From: Planktosalinus sp963975935
GTDB lineage: Bacteria > Bacteroidota > Bacteroidia > Flavobacteriales > Flavobacteriaceae
Direction of reading: 5' to 3'
Assembly (NCBI GenBank): GCA_963975935.1
Contig: CAXBIQ010000004.1
Coordinates: 62,001 to 126,000, forward strand
Length of the DNA: 64,000 nucleotides
Shown here piece by piece: positions 25,941 to 34,491 of the stretch. Within the stretch, counting starts at the first letter, position 1; every line of letters begins with the position of its first letter. Made by a program: the position numbers and the translations under genes. The notes under the pieces were generated by a model, which did not search any database, was not told the DNA's origin, and saw only the letters and a list, made by a program, of their open reading frames with translations.

Positions 25941-26315
25941 TTATTTAGTTGCTTTTTTCTTGTTAGCAACAGTTTTACGTTTTCCTTTTCGGGTTCTTGA
26001 GTTATTCTTGGTGCGCTGACCTCTTAAAGGCAACCCTGATCTGTGACGAATACCTCTGTAACATCCAATGTCCATTAAGCGTTTGATACTTACCTGAACT
26101 TCTGAACGCAATTCACCTTCAATTTTAAAATTTCCTACAGCATCACGAATGCGACCGATTTCATCATCGTCCCACTCATTTACTTTTTTGTCTTCACTTA
26201 CTTCAGCTTTTGCCAAAATGTCTTTGGCACGGCTTTTACCGATACCAAATATGTAAGTTAACGCGATTACACCCCTTTTTTGTTTCGGGATATCTACACC
26301 TGCTATTCTTGCCAT
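25941..26315 (-). CDS. rpsM: 30S ribosomal protein S13
   Basis: 124 residues. Starts MARIAGVDIPKQKRGVIAL; contains YIFGIGKSRAKDIL, GCYRGIRHRSGLPLRGQRT and a Lys/Arg-rich tail that reaches the P-site tRNA. Head protein of the 30S subunit forming bridges to the 50S subunit. Directly downstream of rpmJ with a three-base gap. Confidence 0.98.
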   Translation of the reverse strand: MARIAGVDIPKQKRGVIALTYIFGIGKSRAKDILAKAEVSEDKKVNEWDDDEIGRIRDAVGNFKIEGELRSEVQVSIKRLMDIGCYRGIRHRSGLPLRGQRTKNNSRTRKGKRKTVANKKKATK

Positions 26316-26318
26316 ATC

Positions 26319-26435
26319 TTAACCTTGTCTTTGTTTGAACTTTGGGTTCTTTTTGTTAATAACATATAATCTGCCTTTGCGACGCACAATCTTGCACTCG
26401 GCACTTCTTTTCTTAATGGAAGTTCTTACTTTCAT
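26319..26435 (-). CDS. rpmJ: 50S ribosomal protein L36, zinc-free type
   Basis: 38 residues from MKVRTSIKKRSAECKIVRR to PKFKQRQG. The zinc-binding pattern of standard L36 (two Cys pairs/His) is broken: only one Cys remains, and the positions of the later ligands are Lys. So this is the C-minus form that does not need zinc. Placed between infA and rpsM, the normal order. Confidence 0.95.
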   Translation of the reverse strand: MKVRTSIKKRSAECKIVRRKGRLYVINKKNPKFKQRQG

Positions 26436-26480
26436 TCCTCTGTTTTTAAATAATTAATGATTTTTGAATTATACAAAAAT

Positions 26481-26696
26481 CTAATATCTATAAGTTATAC
26501 GAGCCTTGGTTAAATCATAAGGACTCATTTCTAATTTCACTTTATCTCCGGGCAGCAATTTAATGTAATGCATACGCATTTTGCCCGAAATATGTGCTGT
26601 AACAATGTGACCGTTTTCTAACTCTACACGAAACATAGCGTTAGAAAGCGCTTCTACAATCGTTCCGTCTTGTTCTATTGCCGGTTGTTTTGCCAT
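26481..26696 (-). CDS. infA: Translation initiation factor IF-1
   Basis: 71 residues, a single S1-like OB-fold. Clear motifs: GTIVEALSNAMFRVELENGH, AHISGKMRMHYIKLLPGD and KVKLEMSPYDLTKARITYRY. Binds the A site of the 30S subunit during initiation. Starts two bases after the secY stop, so it is translationally coupled to it. Confidence 0.98.
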   Translation of the reverse strand: MAKQPAIEQDGTIVEALSNAMFRVELENGHIVTAHISGKMRMHYIKLLPGDKVKLEMSPYDLTKARITYRY

Positions 26697-26698
26697 AA

Positions 26699-28036
26699 TT
26701 ATGCTACTGCTTTTCTGTTTTTTCCGGTTTTCATTAATCCATCATAATGCCTGTTCAACAAATACGCATTGATTTGCTGCATCGTGTCTATAGCAACACC
26801 CACCATAATGAGTAGTGAAGTTCCACCGTAGAACAATGCCCATCCTGCCTGCAAACCTAATAGTTTCACAGCAAATGCAGGAAATATAGCTATCAATGCA
26901 AGGAATATAGATCCCGGCAATGTTATCTGAGACATTATTTTATCCAAATACTCAGCAGTTTCTGAACCGGGTTTGATTCCGGGCACAAAACCACCGCTGC
27001 GTTTTAAGTCGTCAGCCATTTTGTTTGTGGGTACGGTTACTGCGGTATAGAAATAGGTAAACACAATAATCAATAGTGCAAATACCACATTATACCAGAA
27101 CCCAAATATATCACTGAAGGCTGCTGTAAATGACTGTGCCATTTCTGAAGCAGACAATCCTGCTACCGCTGCCGGTACAAACATAATCGCCTGGGCAAAG
27201 ATAATGGGCATTACCCCTGAAGCATTAAGCTTTAAAGGAATGTATTGTCTTGACCCCATAATATTTTTCTCATAACCTCCTGAAGCTGTTCTTCTGGCAT
27301 ACTGCACCGGAATTTGACGTACTGCCATTACCAGTAATACAGAGAGTAAAATAATCACAAACCAGATAACGAGTTCAATAAGGATGAATATTAATCCACC
27401 GTTTGATTCAAATACCCTGGAAGCAAATTCCTGAACAAATGATTGTGGCAATGTAGCAATGATACCCACCATAATCAATATGGAAATACCGTTACCAATA
27501 CCTTTATCAGTGATTTTTTCACCCAGCCACATTGCAAAGATACAACCTGTAGTAAGAATAATCACTGCAGATGAGATAAATGCAAAACTGTTACCTAATA
27601 AAAAGGCTTCTCCCGGAAGGATATTAAACAGGTTATAGATATAACCGGGTCCTTGAACCAGGGTGATCGCAATGGTTAACCAACGGGTAATCTGGTTGAT
27701 TTTCTTTCTTCCGCTTTCTCCTTCTTTTTGAAGCTTTTGCAGATAAGGAACCGCAATACCCATTAACTGAACCACAATAGAAGCAGAAATATAAGGCATA
27801 ATACCCAAAGCAAAAACAGAAGCATTAGAAAATGCCCCTCCGGTAAATGCATTTAAAAGACCCAGGATCCCACCATCGGTTTGATCTGCAAGTCCTTGTA
27901 ATTGTGATGCGTCAATACCGGGTAATACTACTTGTGCACCAAAACGATACACGGCCAGTAAACCTAGAGTAATTAAGATTCTGTTTCTTAACTCTTCTAT
28001 TTTCCAAATATTCTTTAGGGTATCTATAAATTTCAT
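26699..28036 (-). CDS. secY: Preprotein translocase subunit SecY
   Basis: 445 residues with about ten transmembrane helices. Family landmarks are FGAQVVLPGIDASQL in the first loop, GIMPYISASIVVQL, GIGNGISILIMVGI and the cytoplasmic YARRTASGG segment. Forms the inner-membrane channel for exported and membrane proteins, such as the many lipoproteins and barrels of this window. Co-transcribed with rplO (13-base gap). Confidence 0.98.
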   Translation of the reverse strand: MKFIDTLKNIWKIEELRNRILITLGLLAVYRFGAQVVLPGIDASQLQGLADQTDGGILGLLNAFTGGAFSNASVFALGIMPYISASIVVQLMGIAVPYLQKLQKEGESGRKKINQITRWLTIAITLVQGPGYIYNLFNILPGEAFLLGNSFAFISSAVIILTTGCIFAMWLGEKITDKGIGNGISILIMVGIIATLPQSFVQEFASRVFESNGGLIFILIELVIWFVIILLSVLLVMAVRQIPVQYARRTASGGYEKNIMGSRQYIPLKLNASGVMPIIFAQAIMFVPAAVAGLSASEMAQSFTAAFSDIFGFWYNVVFALLIIVFTYFYTAVTVPTNKMADDLKRSGGFVPGIKPGSETAEYLDKIMSQITLPGSIFLALIAIFPAFAVKLLGLQAGWALFYGGTSLLIMVGVAIDTMQQINAYLLNRHYDGLMKTGKNRKAVA

Positions 28037-28049
28037 TCTATTCTTAGTA

Positions 28050-28499
28050 TTATAAAATTACCACTTCACCCCCTGCTGCTTCAATTGCTTTCTGTGCAGT
28101 TGCAGTAAATTTGTGGGCAGATATTTTCACCTTCGCTTTCAATTCTCCTCTTCCTAATATCTTTACTGATTCATTTTTGGTTGCTAATCTTAAAGACACC
28201 AATGTCTCAAAATCCAGGGTATCTTTAATTTTCTTGTCATCTACCAATTTTTGGATCGTGTCAAGATTGATGCCCTGATATTCTTTTCTGTTGATGTTTG
28301 TGAATCCAAACTTGGGAACACGTCTTTGAAGCGGCATTTGACCACCTTCAAAACCAATTTTTCTGGAATATCCTGAACGAGACTTTGCACCTTTGTGACC
28401 TCTGGAGGCGGTTCCACCTTTTCCTGAACCTTCACCGCGGCCTAATCTCTTGTTGTTTTGAACTGAACCTTCTGCAGGTTTTAAGTTACTTAAATCCAT
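28050..28499 (-). CDS. rplO: 50S ribosomal protein L15
   Basis: 149 residues. The Gly/Arg-rich N-terminus (GRGEGSGKGGTASRGHKGAK) threads into 23S rRNA; the folded C-terminal part contains VKILGRGELKAKVKISAHKF and ends AAGGEVVIL. Normal length and position between rpmD and secY. Confidence 0.98.
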   Translation of the reverse strand: MDLSNLKPAEGSVQNNKRLGRGEGSGKGGTASRGHKGAKSRSGYSRKIGFEGGQMPLQRRVPKFGFTNINRKEYQGINLDTIQKLVDDKKIKDTLDFETLVSLRLATKNESVKILGRGELKAKVKISAHKFTATAQKAIEAAGGEVVIL

Positions 28500-28511
28500 A
28501 GTTTATATGTC

Positions 28512-28694
28512 TTATTTGGTTTCTTCTACAGAAACCAGGTGTTTTACTTTATTAACCATACCAAGTATGCTTGGCGTGTTTTCGTGAACGATCGTCTGAC
28601 CAATTCTCTTAAGTCCTAATGATTCAAGCGTTCTCTTTTGTGTTTGAGTACGGTTGATAGCACTTTTTACCTTTGTTACTTTAATTTTTCCCAT
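28512..28694 (-). CDS. rpmD: 50S ribosomal protein L30
   Basis: 60 residues from MGKIKVTKVKSAINRT. The frame is open for 31 codons further upstream, but that part lies inside rpsE and has no L30 similarity, so ATG 28694 is the start. Contains RTLESLGLKRIGQTIVHENTPSILGMV. Present here although absent from some bacterial groups. Confidence 0.97.
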   Translation of the reverse strand: MGKIKVTKVKSAINRTQTQKRTLESLGLKRIGQTIVHENTPSILGMVNKVKHLVSVEETK

Positions 28695-28704
28695 AACTCT
28701 TTTT

Positions 28705-29229
28705 TTATCCTTTGAATACTTTTTCAAGCGATACACCACGTTGTCTTGCAACAGTATGAGCACTACGCAATTGTAGTAAAGCATCAAAAGTAGCTTTCAC
28801 CACGTTATGTGGATTTGATGAACCTTGAGATTTTGATAATACATCGTGAACGCCAACTGCTTCAAGTACGGCACGCACAGCACCACCGGCAATAAGACCG
28901 GTACCCGCAGCAGCAGGTAATAAGTTTACTTTTGCTCCACCGTATTTTCCTTTTTGCTCGTGCGGAAGTGTAGCTTTGTTCAATGGAATGCGAACAAGGT
29001 TTTTCTTAGCGTCTTCAATTGCTTTTGCAATAGCGGTAGCAACATCTTTAGATTTTCCTAAGCCCTGACCAACAACTCCATTTTCATCACCCACAACTAC
29101 AATTGCAGAAAAGCCAAATGCTCTACCACCCTTGGTTACTTTAGTAACACGTTGCACGCCCACTAAACGGTCTTTTAATTCAAGTCCACTAGGTTTTACT
29201 AGCTCTACGTTTTTATAATCTTGATACAT
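28705..29229 (-). CDS. rpsE: 30S ribosomal protein S5
   Basis: 174 residues. The dsRNA-binding N-terminal domain and the S5 C-terminal domain are visible with RVTKVTKGGRAFGFSAIVV, GDENGVVGQGLGKSKDV and the loop GGAVRAVLEAVGVHDVLSKS. Important for decoding fidelity. Ten bases upstream of rpmD. Confidence 0.98.
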   Translation of the reverse strand: MYQDYKNVELVKPSGLELKDRLVGVQRVTKVTKGGRAFGFSAIVVVGDENGVVGQGLGKSKDVATAIAKAIEDAKKNLVRIPLNKATLPHEQKGKYGGAKVNLLPAAAGTGLIAGGAVRAVLEAVGVHDVLSKSQGSSNPHNVVKATFDALLQLRSAHTVARQRGVSLEKVFKG

Positions 29230-29235
29230 AATATT

Positions 29236-29592
29236 TTAGAATTTAAGTCCGCCTTCTCTAGCGCCTTCTGCTAATGATTTAACTCTTCCGTGATATAAAT
29301 AACCTCCTCTGTCAAAAGAGATTGTTTCCACACCGGCTTTGATCGCTCTTTCGGCAAGTGCTTTACCTACAAGTTTTGCTGCTTCAACTTTGTTTGCTTT
29401 AGAAACATCGATATCTTTATCTCTTGATGATGCCGCAGTGATTGTTTTACCACTCAGATCGTCAATTAATTGAGCATAGATCTCTTTGTTGCTTCTGAAA
29501 ACAGCAAGTCTGGGTCGTTGTTCAGAACCGGAAACAATTTTCCTGACCCTGAATTTAATTCTATTTCTTCTATCGTTTTTAGATAATGCCAT
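29236..29592 (-). CDS. rplR: 50S ribosomal protein L18
   Basis: 118 residues. Basic N-terminus (MALSKNDRRNRIKFRVRK) followed by RPRLAVFRSNKEIYAQLIDD and the C-terminal FDRGGYLYHGRVKSLAEGAREGG split around the 5S rRNA-binding fold. Binds 5S rRNA with L5. Six bases upstream of rpsE. Confidence 0.98.
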   Translation of the reverse strand: MALSKNDRRNRIKFRVRKIVSGSEQRPRLAVFRSNKEIYAQLIDDLSGKTITAASSRDKDIDVSKANKVEAAKLVGKALAERAIKAGVETISFDRGGYLYHGRVKSLAEGAREGGLKF

Positions 29593-29603
29593 AACGTTTA
29601 TGC

Positions 29604-30146
29604 TTATGCAGATTTTCCTGCTTTTCTTCTTAATTGTTCACCTACAAACTTGATACCTTTACCTTTGTATGGTTCCGGTCTGCGGAAACCACGTATTTTG
29701 GCAGCTACCTGACCCACAAGCTGTTTGTCATGTGAGGTCAATTTTATAACCGGATTTTTACCTTTTTCAGTAATGGTTTCTACTTTTACTTCTGGAGCAA
29801 TTTCAAGTACAATGTTGTGAGAATACCCTACCGCTATATCCAATCTCTGGCCCTGGTTGCTGGCTCTGTAACCAACACCAACTAATTCTAGTTGTTTTGT
29901 CCATCCATTAGAAACACCTTCTATCATATTGTCGACCAAAGAACGATAAAGACCGTGTTTTGCACGGTGTGCCTTTGAGTCTGACGGGCGCTCTACATAT
30001 ACATTGTTTTCTTCTACCTTAACGGCAACTTCAGAAAACTCTTGATTCAATTCTCCTAATTTTCCTTTTACCGAAATGATGCCGTCTTGAACATTGACTG
30101 TTACACCATCTGGAATTGCTACTGGATTATTACCTATTCTAGACAT
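29604..30146 (-). CDS. rplF: 50S ribosomal protein L6
   Basis: 180 residues with the two duplicated L6 domains. MSRIGNNPVAIPDGVTV at the start, NMIEGVSNGWTKQLELVGVGY in the centre and the signature RRPEPYKGKGIKFVGE near the end. Located near the sarcin-ricin loop and factor-binding site. No irregularities. Confidence 0.98.
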   Translation of the reverse strand: MSRIGNNPVAIPDGVTVNVQDGIISVKGKLGELNQEFSEVAVKVEENNVYVERPSDSKAHRAKHGLYRSLVDNMIEGVSNGWTKQLELVGVGYRASNQGQRLDIAVGYSHNIVLEIAPEVKVETITEKGKNPVIKLTSHDKQLVGQVAAKIRGFRRPEPYKGKGIKFVGEQLRRKAGKSA

Positions 30147-30161
30147 TTTTTTTGTCGTTTT

Positions 30162-30563
30162 TTAGTAAACGTAACACAATACTTCTCCACCCACATTCTC
30201 AGCTTTGGCTTGCTTTCCCGTCATCACACCGTGAGATGTAGAGACAATAGCAACACCTAAACCATTTAAGATTCTGGGAAGTTCGGTTGAACTTGCGTAT
30301 TTACGTAAACCAGGTTTACTTATTCGTTGTATTTTTCTGATTACAGGCTCTTTGGTCACTTTATCATATTTTAAAGCAATCTTAATGGAACCTTGTGGAC
30401 CGTTGTCATCTTCAAATTTATAACTCAGGATATAACCTTGGTCAAAGAGGATTTTTGTAATCTCTTTTTTTAGATTTGATGCCGGTATTTCAACCACCCT
30501 GTGGTTGGCACTTACTGCATTTCTAATTCTTGTTAGAAAATCTGCGATAGGATCTGTTGTCAT
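30162..30563 (-). CDS. rpsH: 30S ribosomal protein S8
   Basis: 133 residues. Begins MTTDPIADFLTRIRNAV and ends with GVAIVSTSHGVMTGKQAKAE and GGEVLCYVY. Central-domain 16S rRNA binder; in E. coli it represses translation of the spc operon by binding its mRNA at rplE. Whether this occurs here is unknown. Confidence 0.98.
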   Translation of the reverse strand: MTTDPIADFLTRIRNAVSANHRVVEIPASNLKKEITKILFDQGYILSYKFEDDNGPQGSIKIALKYDKVTKEPVIRKIQRISKPGLRKYASSTELPRILNGLGVAIVSTSHGVMTGKQAKAENVGGEVLCYVY

Positions 30564-30628
30564 TGTTTTGATTTTGCGGATGTGGTTTTTCAGTTGTTCA
30601 CTGAAACCTTCATCCAGTTAAAATTATA

Positions 30629-30898
30629 TTACCAACTTGCTTTTCTAACACCGGGGATTAAACCCTGGTTTGCCATTTCACGAAAAGTAACACGCGATAA
30701 TCCAAAGGTTCTCATATACCCTCTTGGTCTTCCGGTTAATTTACAACGATTGTGCAAACGAACAGGCGAAGCATTTTTTGGAAGTTTCTGTAGTGCTTCA
30801 TAATCGCCGGCTTCTTTTAAAGCTTTGCGTTTTTCAGCATACTTGTCTACCAGTTTTTGTCTCTTAACCTCACGGGCTTTCATTGATTCTTTAGCCAT
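30629..30898 (-). CDS. rpsN: 30S ribosomal protein S14, long zinc-free form
   Basis: 89 residues, the long C-minus form. MAKESMKAREVKRQKLVDK at the N-terminus, then NASPVRLHNRCKLTGRPRGY and MRTFGLSRVTFREMANQGLI. Lacks the CxxC pairs of the short zinc form. Four bases from rplE. Together with the zinc-free L36 it indicates a low zinc need of these two proteins. Confidence 0.97.
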   Translation of the reverse strand: MAKESMKAREVKRQKLVDKYAEKRKALKEAGDYEALQKLPKNASPVRLHNRCKLTGRPRGYMRTFGLSRVTFREMANQGLIPGVRKASW

Positions 30899-30901
30899 CT
30901 C

Positions 30902-31453
30902 TTAATTCTTTTTAAAAGGTAATCCTAGTTCTGTTAATAATGATTTTGCTTCCTTATCTGTCTCAGCAGTGGTAACAAATGTGATATCCATACCTTGGAT
31001 TTTGTTTACTTTATCAATATCAATTTCAGGGAAAATGATTTGCTCAGTAACACCCAGGTTGTAGTTTCCTCTTCCGTCAAATCCTGATGCTTTAATACCA
31101 TTAAAGTCACGAACCCGTGGCAGCGCAGAAGTTACCAAACGATCTAAGAATTCATACATTCTCTCACCGCGCAAGGTAACTTTCACCCCAATGGGCATTC
31201 CTTTACGAAGTTTGAAAGATGCAACGTCTTTCTTAGAAATGGTAGCAACAGCTTTTTGCCCTGCAATTCTTGAAATTTCATCAACAGAGTAGTCAATAAG
31301 TTTCTTGTCTGCAACAGCTGCACCCACGCCTCTTGAGATAACTATTTTTTGTAATCTCGGAACTTGCATTACATTTTTGTAACCAAATTCATCTGTAAGG
31401 GCCTTTGTTACTTTGCCCTTATATTCTTCCTTAAGTCTTGGTGTATATCCCAT
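30902..31453 (-). CDS. rplE: 50S ribosomal protein L5
   Basis: 183 residues. Contains PRLQKIVISRGVGAAVADKK, GMPIGVKVTLRGERMYEFLD and EIDIDKVNKIQGMDITFVT. Binds 5S rRNA and contacts P-site tRNA. Three bases after rplX, in the usual spc order. Confidence 0.98.
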   Translation of the reverse strand: MGYTPRLKEEYKGKVTKALTDEFGYKNVMQVPRLQKIVISRGVGAAVADKKLIDYSVDEISRIAGQKAVATISKKDVASFKLRKGMPIGVKVTLRGERMYEFLDRLVTSALPRVRDFNGIKASGFDGRGNYNLGVTEQIIFPEIDIDKVNKIQGMDITFVTTAETDKEAKSLLTELGLPFKKN

Positions 31454-31455
31454 AA

Positions 31456-31770
31456 CTATATTACTTCATTAGATTTTTTTGAAAAACGAACTTTCTTGTC
31501 GCCTTCCATTTTAAAACCAACTCGTGTTGCTTTTTTTGATTTTGGATCAATCAAAGCAAGGTTGGAGATATGTATAGGAGCTTCTTTTTTCACAATTCCA
31601 CCCTGAGGGTTTTTTGTGCTTGGCTTCTCGTGTTTTGAAACCGTGTTGACTCCTTCTACTATGGCTTTATTTTTTTCAGAATAAACACGCATCACTTTCC
31701 CTTCAGACCCTTTGTGGTCTCCGGCGATTACAACTACGTTGTCTCCTGATTTAATTTTAAGCTTTGTCAT
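31456..31770 (-). CDS. rplX: 50S ribosomal protein L24
   Basis: 104 residues. KOW motif KSGDNVVVIAGDHKGSEGKV near the N-terminus, then GVNTVSKHEKPSTKNPQGG. One of the assembly-initiating proteins of the large subunit. Ten bases after rplN. Confidence 0.98.
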   Translation of the reverse strand: MTKLKIKSGDNVVVIAGDHKGSEGKVMRVYSEKNKAIVEGVNTVSKHEKPSTKNPQGGIVKKEAPIHISNLALIDPKSKKATRVGFKMEGDKKVRFSKKSNEVI

Positions 31771-31780
31771 TGTTTTTAAA

Positions 31781-32149
31781 TTAAAGCACCTCTGGTGCTA
31801 ATGATACAATTTTCATAAATTGTCTATCACGCAATTCTCTGGCAACAGGGCCAAAAACACGTGTTCCTCTCATTTCTCCGGCAGGATTCAAAAGAACGCA
31901 AGCATTATCATCAAAACGAATGTAAGATCCGTCTGGACGTCTTACTTCTTTTGTAGTACGCACAACAACTGCTGTAGATACTGCACCTTTTTTGATATTA
32001 CCATTAGGTGTAGCTTCTTTTACAGTAACCACAATCTTGTCTCCAATGGAAGCGTAACGTTTTTTGGTACCTCCCAATACACGGATGGTAAGCACTTCTT
32101 TTGCTCCCGTGTTATCTGCAACTTTAAGTCTTGATTCTTGTTGTAACAT
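31781..32149 (-). CDS. rplN: 50S ribosomal protein L14
   Basis: 122 residues. MLQQESRLKVADNTGAKEVL at the start, VVVRTTKEVRRPDGSYIRFD and the final GTRVFGPVARELRDRQFMK. Highly conserved protein at the subunit interface. Two bases after rpsQ. Confidence 0.98.
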   Translation of the reverse strand: MLQQESRLKVADNTGAKEVLTIRVLGGTKKRYASIGDKIVVTVKEATPNGNIKKGAVSTAVVVRTTKEVRRPDGSYIRFDDNACVLLNPAGEMRGTRVFGPVARELRDRQFMKIVSLAPEVL

Positions 32150-32151
32150 GA

Positions 32152-32409
32152 TTATTTAGCTCTTTCTATGATTTCTACTAGTCTCCAGCACTTAGATTTA
32201 CTTAAAGGTCGTGTTTCCATGATTCTTACAGTATCTCCTTCGTTGCAGTCGTTTGTTTCATCGTGTGCGACATATTTCTTAGTCTTTAACACGAACTTTC
32301 CGTACATAGGGTGTTTTACTTTTTTAACTTCGGCAACGACAATGGATTTCTCCATTTTGTTACTGGTTACTACCCCGATACGCTCTTTTCTTAAATTTCT
32401 TTTTTCCAT
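32152..32409 (-). CDS. rpsQ: 30S ribosomal protein S17
   Basis: 85 residues with the OB-fold features RKERIGVVTSNKMEKSIVVA, HPMYGKFVLKTKKYVAHDE and GDTVRIMETRPLSKSKCWRL. Early 16S rRNA binder. Located between rpmC and rplN. Confidence 0.98.
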   Translation of the reverse strand: MEKRNLRKERIGVVTSNKMEKSIVVAEVKKVKHPMYGKFVLKTKKYVAHDETNDCNEGDTVRIMETRPLSKSKCWRLVEIIERAK

Positions 32410-32426
32410 CTTTCAGCTTCGTACAG

Positions 32427-32618
32427 TTATTGTACTTCTCTTTTAGTTAGTTCAGTCTCAATTCTTGCTATAGATCTTCTTTGATCTCTTAGTTGAATTG
32501 GATTTTCCAACGGTGAAATAGCATGTGCCATTTTTAGCTCTGTGTATGCTTTTCTAGACTCTGCAAGTTTTTCTTGTAACTTGGCTACAGATGATTCATT
32601 AATTTCTGCTTGTTTCAT
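32427..32618 (-). CDS. rpmC: 50S ribosomal protein L29
   Basis: 63 residues, two-helix protein: SVAKLQEKLAESRKAYTELK, then ISPLENPIQLRDQRRSIARI. Near the polypeptide exit tunnel, where it contacts signal recognition particle and trigger factor with L23. Twelve bases after rplP. Confidence 0.97.
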   Translation of the reverse strand: MKQAEINESSVAKLQEKLAESRKAYTELKMAHAISPLENPIQLRDQRRSIARIETELTKREVQ

Positions 32619-32630
32619 AATGTAAATGGT

Positions 32631-33050
32631 TTAAGCTTGAAAATCTCTAGCGGTTATAAACTTAGTTCTTACAGGTAGTTTCTGAGCGGCAAGACGCAAA
32701 GCTTCCTTTGCAACTTCTGCCGGAACTCCTGAAACTTCAAAAAGTATCCTGCCAGGCTTCACTACAGCTGCCCAATATTCTACAGCACCTTTACCTTTAC
32801 CCATACGTACTTCAAGAGGTTTCTTTGTGATAGGCTTGTCCGGAAAAATCTTAATCCAGAGAGACCCTTCTCTTTTCATAAAACGGGTAGCGGCAATACG
32901 CGCTGCTTCAATTTGACGTGCAGTTAAAAAACTGGAGTCTAATGATTTTATACCAAAAGTACCGTTTGAGAGTTGATTTCCACGCTGGGAAATTCCTTTC
33001 ATACGTCCTTTTTGTTGCTTACGGTATTTTGTTCTTTTAGGTTGTAACAT
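32631..33050 (-). CDS. rplP: 50S ribosomal protein L16
   Basis: 139 residues. MLQPKRTKYRKQQKGRMKGI at the start, WIKIFPDKPITKKPLEVRMG and KGAVEYWAAVVKPGRILFEV mark the family. Positions tRNA in the A site of the large subunit. Confidence 0.98.
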   Translation of the reverse strand: MLQPKRTKYRKQQKGRMKGISQRGNQLSNGTFGIKSLDSSFLTARQIEAARIAATRFMKREGSLWIKIFPDKPITKKPLEVRMGKGKGAVEYWAAVVKPGRILFEVSGVPAEVAKEALRLAAQKLPVRTKFITARDFQA

Positions 33051-33068
33051 TTTTTTTAGTTTAAAAAA

Positions 33069-33788
33069 TTACTTTCTGCGACGTTGTTTTCCTTTTTGTG
33101 CTCCTCCACCTTCTGATTTTCCTTGTTTTTTGGATAAACCAACCAACGGAGAAAGCTCTCTCTTTCCAAAAACTTCGCCTTTCATAATCCATACTTTAAC
33201 TCCCAGTCTACCATAAGTAGTATGAGATTCAACTAAAGCATAGTCTATATCTGCTCTAAAAGTAGATAATGGAATACGACCTTCTTTGTAAGCTTCTGAA
33301 CGCGCCATCTCTGCACCGTTTAAACGGCCTGAGATTTGCACTTTAATTCCTTCTGCATTCATTCGCATTGCCGCGGTGATAGCCATTTTGATGGCACGTC
33401 TGTATGAAATTCTGCTTTCAATTTGACGCGCTATACTTGTTGCTACTAAGAATGCATCCAGCTCAGGTCTTTTGATTTCAAAGATATTGATCTGTACTTC
33501 CTTGCCGGTAATCTTCTTAAGCTCTTCTTTTAACTTGTCTACCTCCTGGCCGCCTTTTCCGATAATGATACCGGGTCTTGCAGTGGTGATAGTAACGGTT
33601 ACAAGTTTAAGAGTGCGCTCAATAATCACCCTTGACACACTAGCTTTTGCCAAACGAGCGTGAACATATTTTCTAATCTTGTCGTCTTCAGCGATTTTGT
33701 CGCCATAGTCGTTGCCTCCATACCAGTTAGATTCCCATCCTCTGATGATTCCAAGGCGATTTCCGATTGGATTTGTTTTTTGTCCCAT
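33069..33788 (-). CDS. rpsC: 30S ribosomal protein S3
   Basis: 239 residues. MGQKTNPIGNRLGIIRGWES at the start, KH domain with RPGIIIGKGGQEVDKL, and C-terminal RLNGAEMARSEAYKEGRIPL. The tail is Gly/Lys/Arg-rich (GGGAQKGKQRRRK). Part of the mRNA entry helicase site with S4 and S5. Confidence 0.98.
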   Translation of the reverse strand: MGQKTNPIGNRLGIIRGWESNWYGGNDYGDKIAEDDKIRKYVHARLAKASVSRVIIERTLKLVTVTITTARPGIIIGKGGQEVDKLKEELKKITGKEVQINIFEIKRPELDAFLVATSIARQIESRISYRRAIKMAITAAMRMNAEGIKVQISGRLNGAEMARSEAYKEGRIPLSTFRADIDYALVESHTTYGRLGVKVWIMKGEVFGKRELSPLVGLSKKQGKSEGGGAQKGKQRRRK

Positions 33789-33792
33789 TTAA

Positions 33793-34203
33793 TTAATTGC
33801 TTTGTGTGTTATCTTTAGCTCCTAAAACCACGGTAACGTGATTGGAACGTTTTCTAATTCTGTGTGCGCGACCTTGAGGTGCCGGACGGAGACGTTTTAA
33901 CATGGCTCCACCATCAACACGAATTTCCTGTACAAAAAGATTTGCATCTTCAATGCTGGCATCTTCATTCTTTGCTTGCCAGTTTGCAATGGCAGAAAGC
34001 AAAAGCTTTTCAAGTCTGCGTGAAGATTCTTTTGAACTGAACTTCAAAATATTAAGCGCTTTATCAACATTTTCACCTCTTACTAAATCTGCCATAAGGC
34101 GCATTTTTCTTGGTGATGTTGGGCAGTTATTCAACTTTGCAAAGGCGATGTTTTTCTTCGCTTCTTTGATTTGCTCTGCTCTTTCTCTTTTACGAACTCC
34201 CAT
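33793..34203 (-). CDS. rplV: 50S ribosomal protein L22
   Basis: 136 residues. The N-terminus has a basic extension (MGVRKRERAEQIKEAKKN) before the usual core LNNCPTSPRKMRLMADLVRG; the tunnel-lining hairpin is seen as VDGGAMLKRLRPAPQGRAHR. Macrolide resistance changes are known in this hairpin in other species; none can be judged here. Confidence 0.97.
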   Translation of the reverse strand: MGVRKRERAEQIKEAKKNIAFAKLNNCPTSPRKMRLMADLVRGENVDKALNILKFSSKESSRRLEKLLLSAIANWQAKNEDASIEDANLFVQEIRVDGGAMLKRLRPAPQGRAHRIRKRSNHVTVVLGAKDNTQSN

Positions 34204-34209
34204 AGCTTA

Positions 34210-34488
34210 TTATTTTTTTCCTTTGTTTTTTGCACCTGAGTGACCTCTAAAAGATCGGGTGGGTGAAAATTCTCCTAGTTTATGTCCTACCATATTCTCA
34301 GTAACATACACGGGAACAAATTGTTTCCCGTTGTGAACTGCAATGGTTTGTCCAACAAAATCGGGTGTAATCATAGAGGCTCTAGACCAGGTCTTGATGA
34401 CACTCTTCTTATTTGAATCCACATTTTGTTGTACTTTCTTTTCTAACTTATAGTGAACGTAAGGTCCTTTTTTTAACGATCTTGCCAT
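34210..34488 (-). CDS. rpsS: 30S ribosomal protein S19
   Basis: 92 residues. MARSLKKGPYVHYKLEKKVQ at the start and the signature HKLGEFSPTRSFRGHSGAKN at the end. Sits in the 30S head next to S13. Normal length. Confidence 0.98.
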   Translation of the reverse strand: MARSLKKGPYVHYKLEKKVQQNVDSNKKSVIKTWSRASMITPDFVGQTIAVHNGKQFVPVYVTENMVGHKLGEFSPTRSFRGHSGAKNKGKK

Positions 34489-34491
34489 AGC

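Noticed and set aside
28695..28787. N-terminal extension of L30
   Set aside because: It lies inside rpsE and would give L30 a non-homologous 31-residue start.
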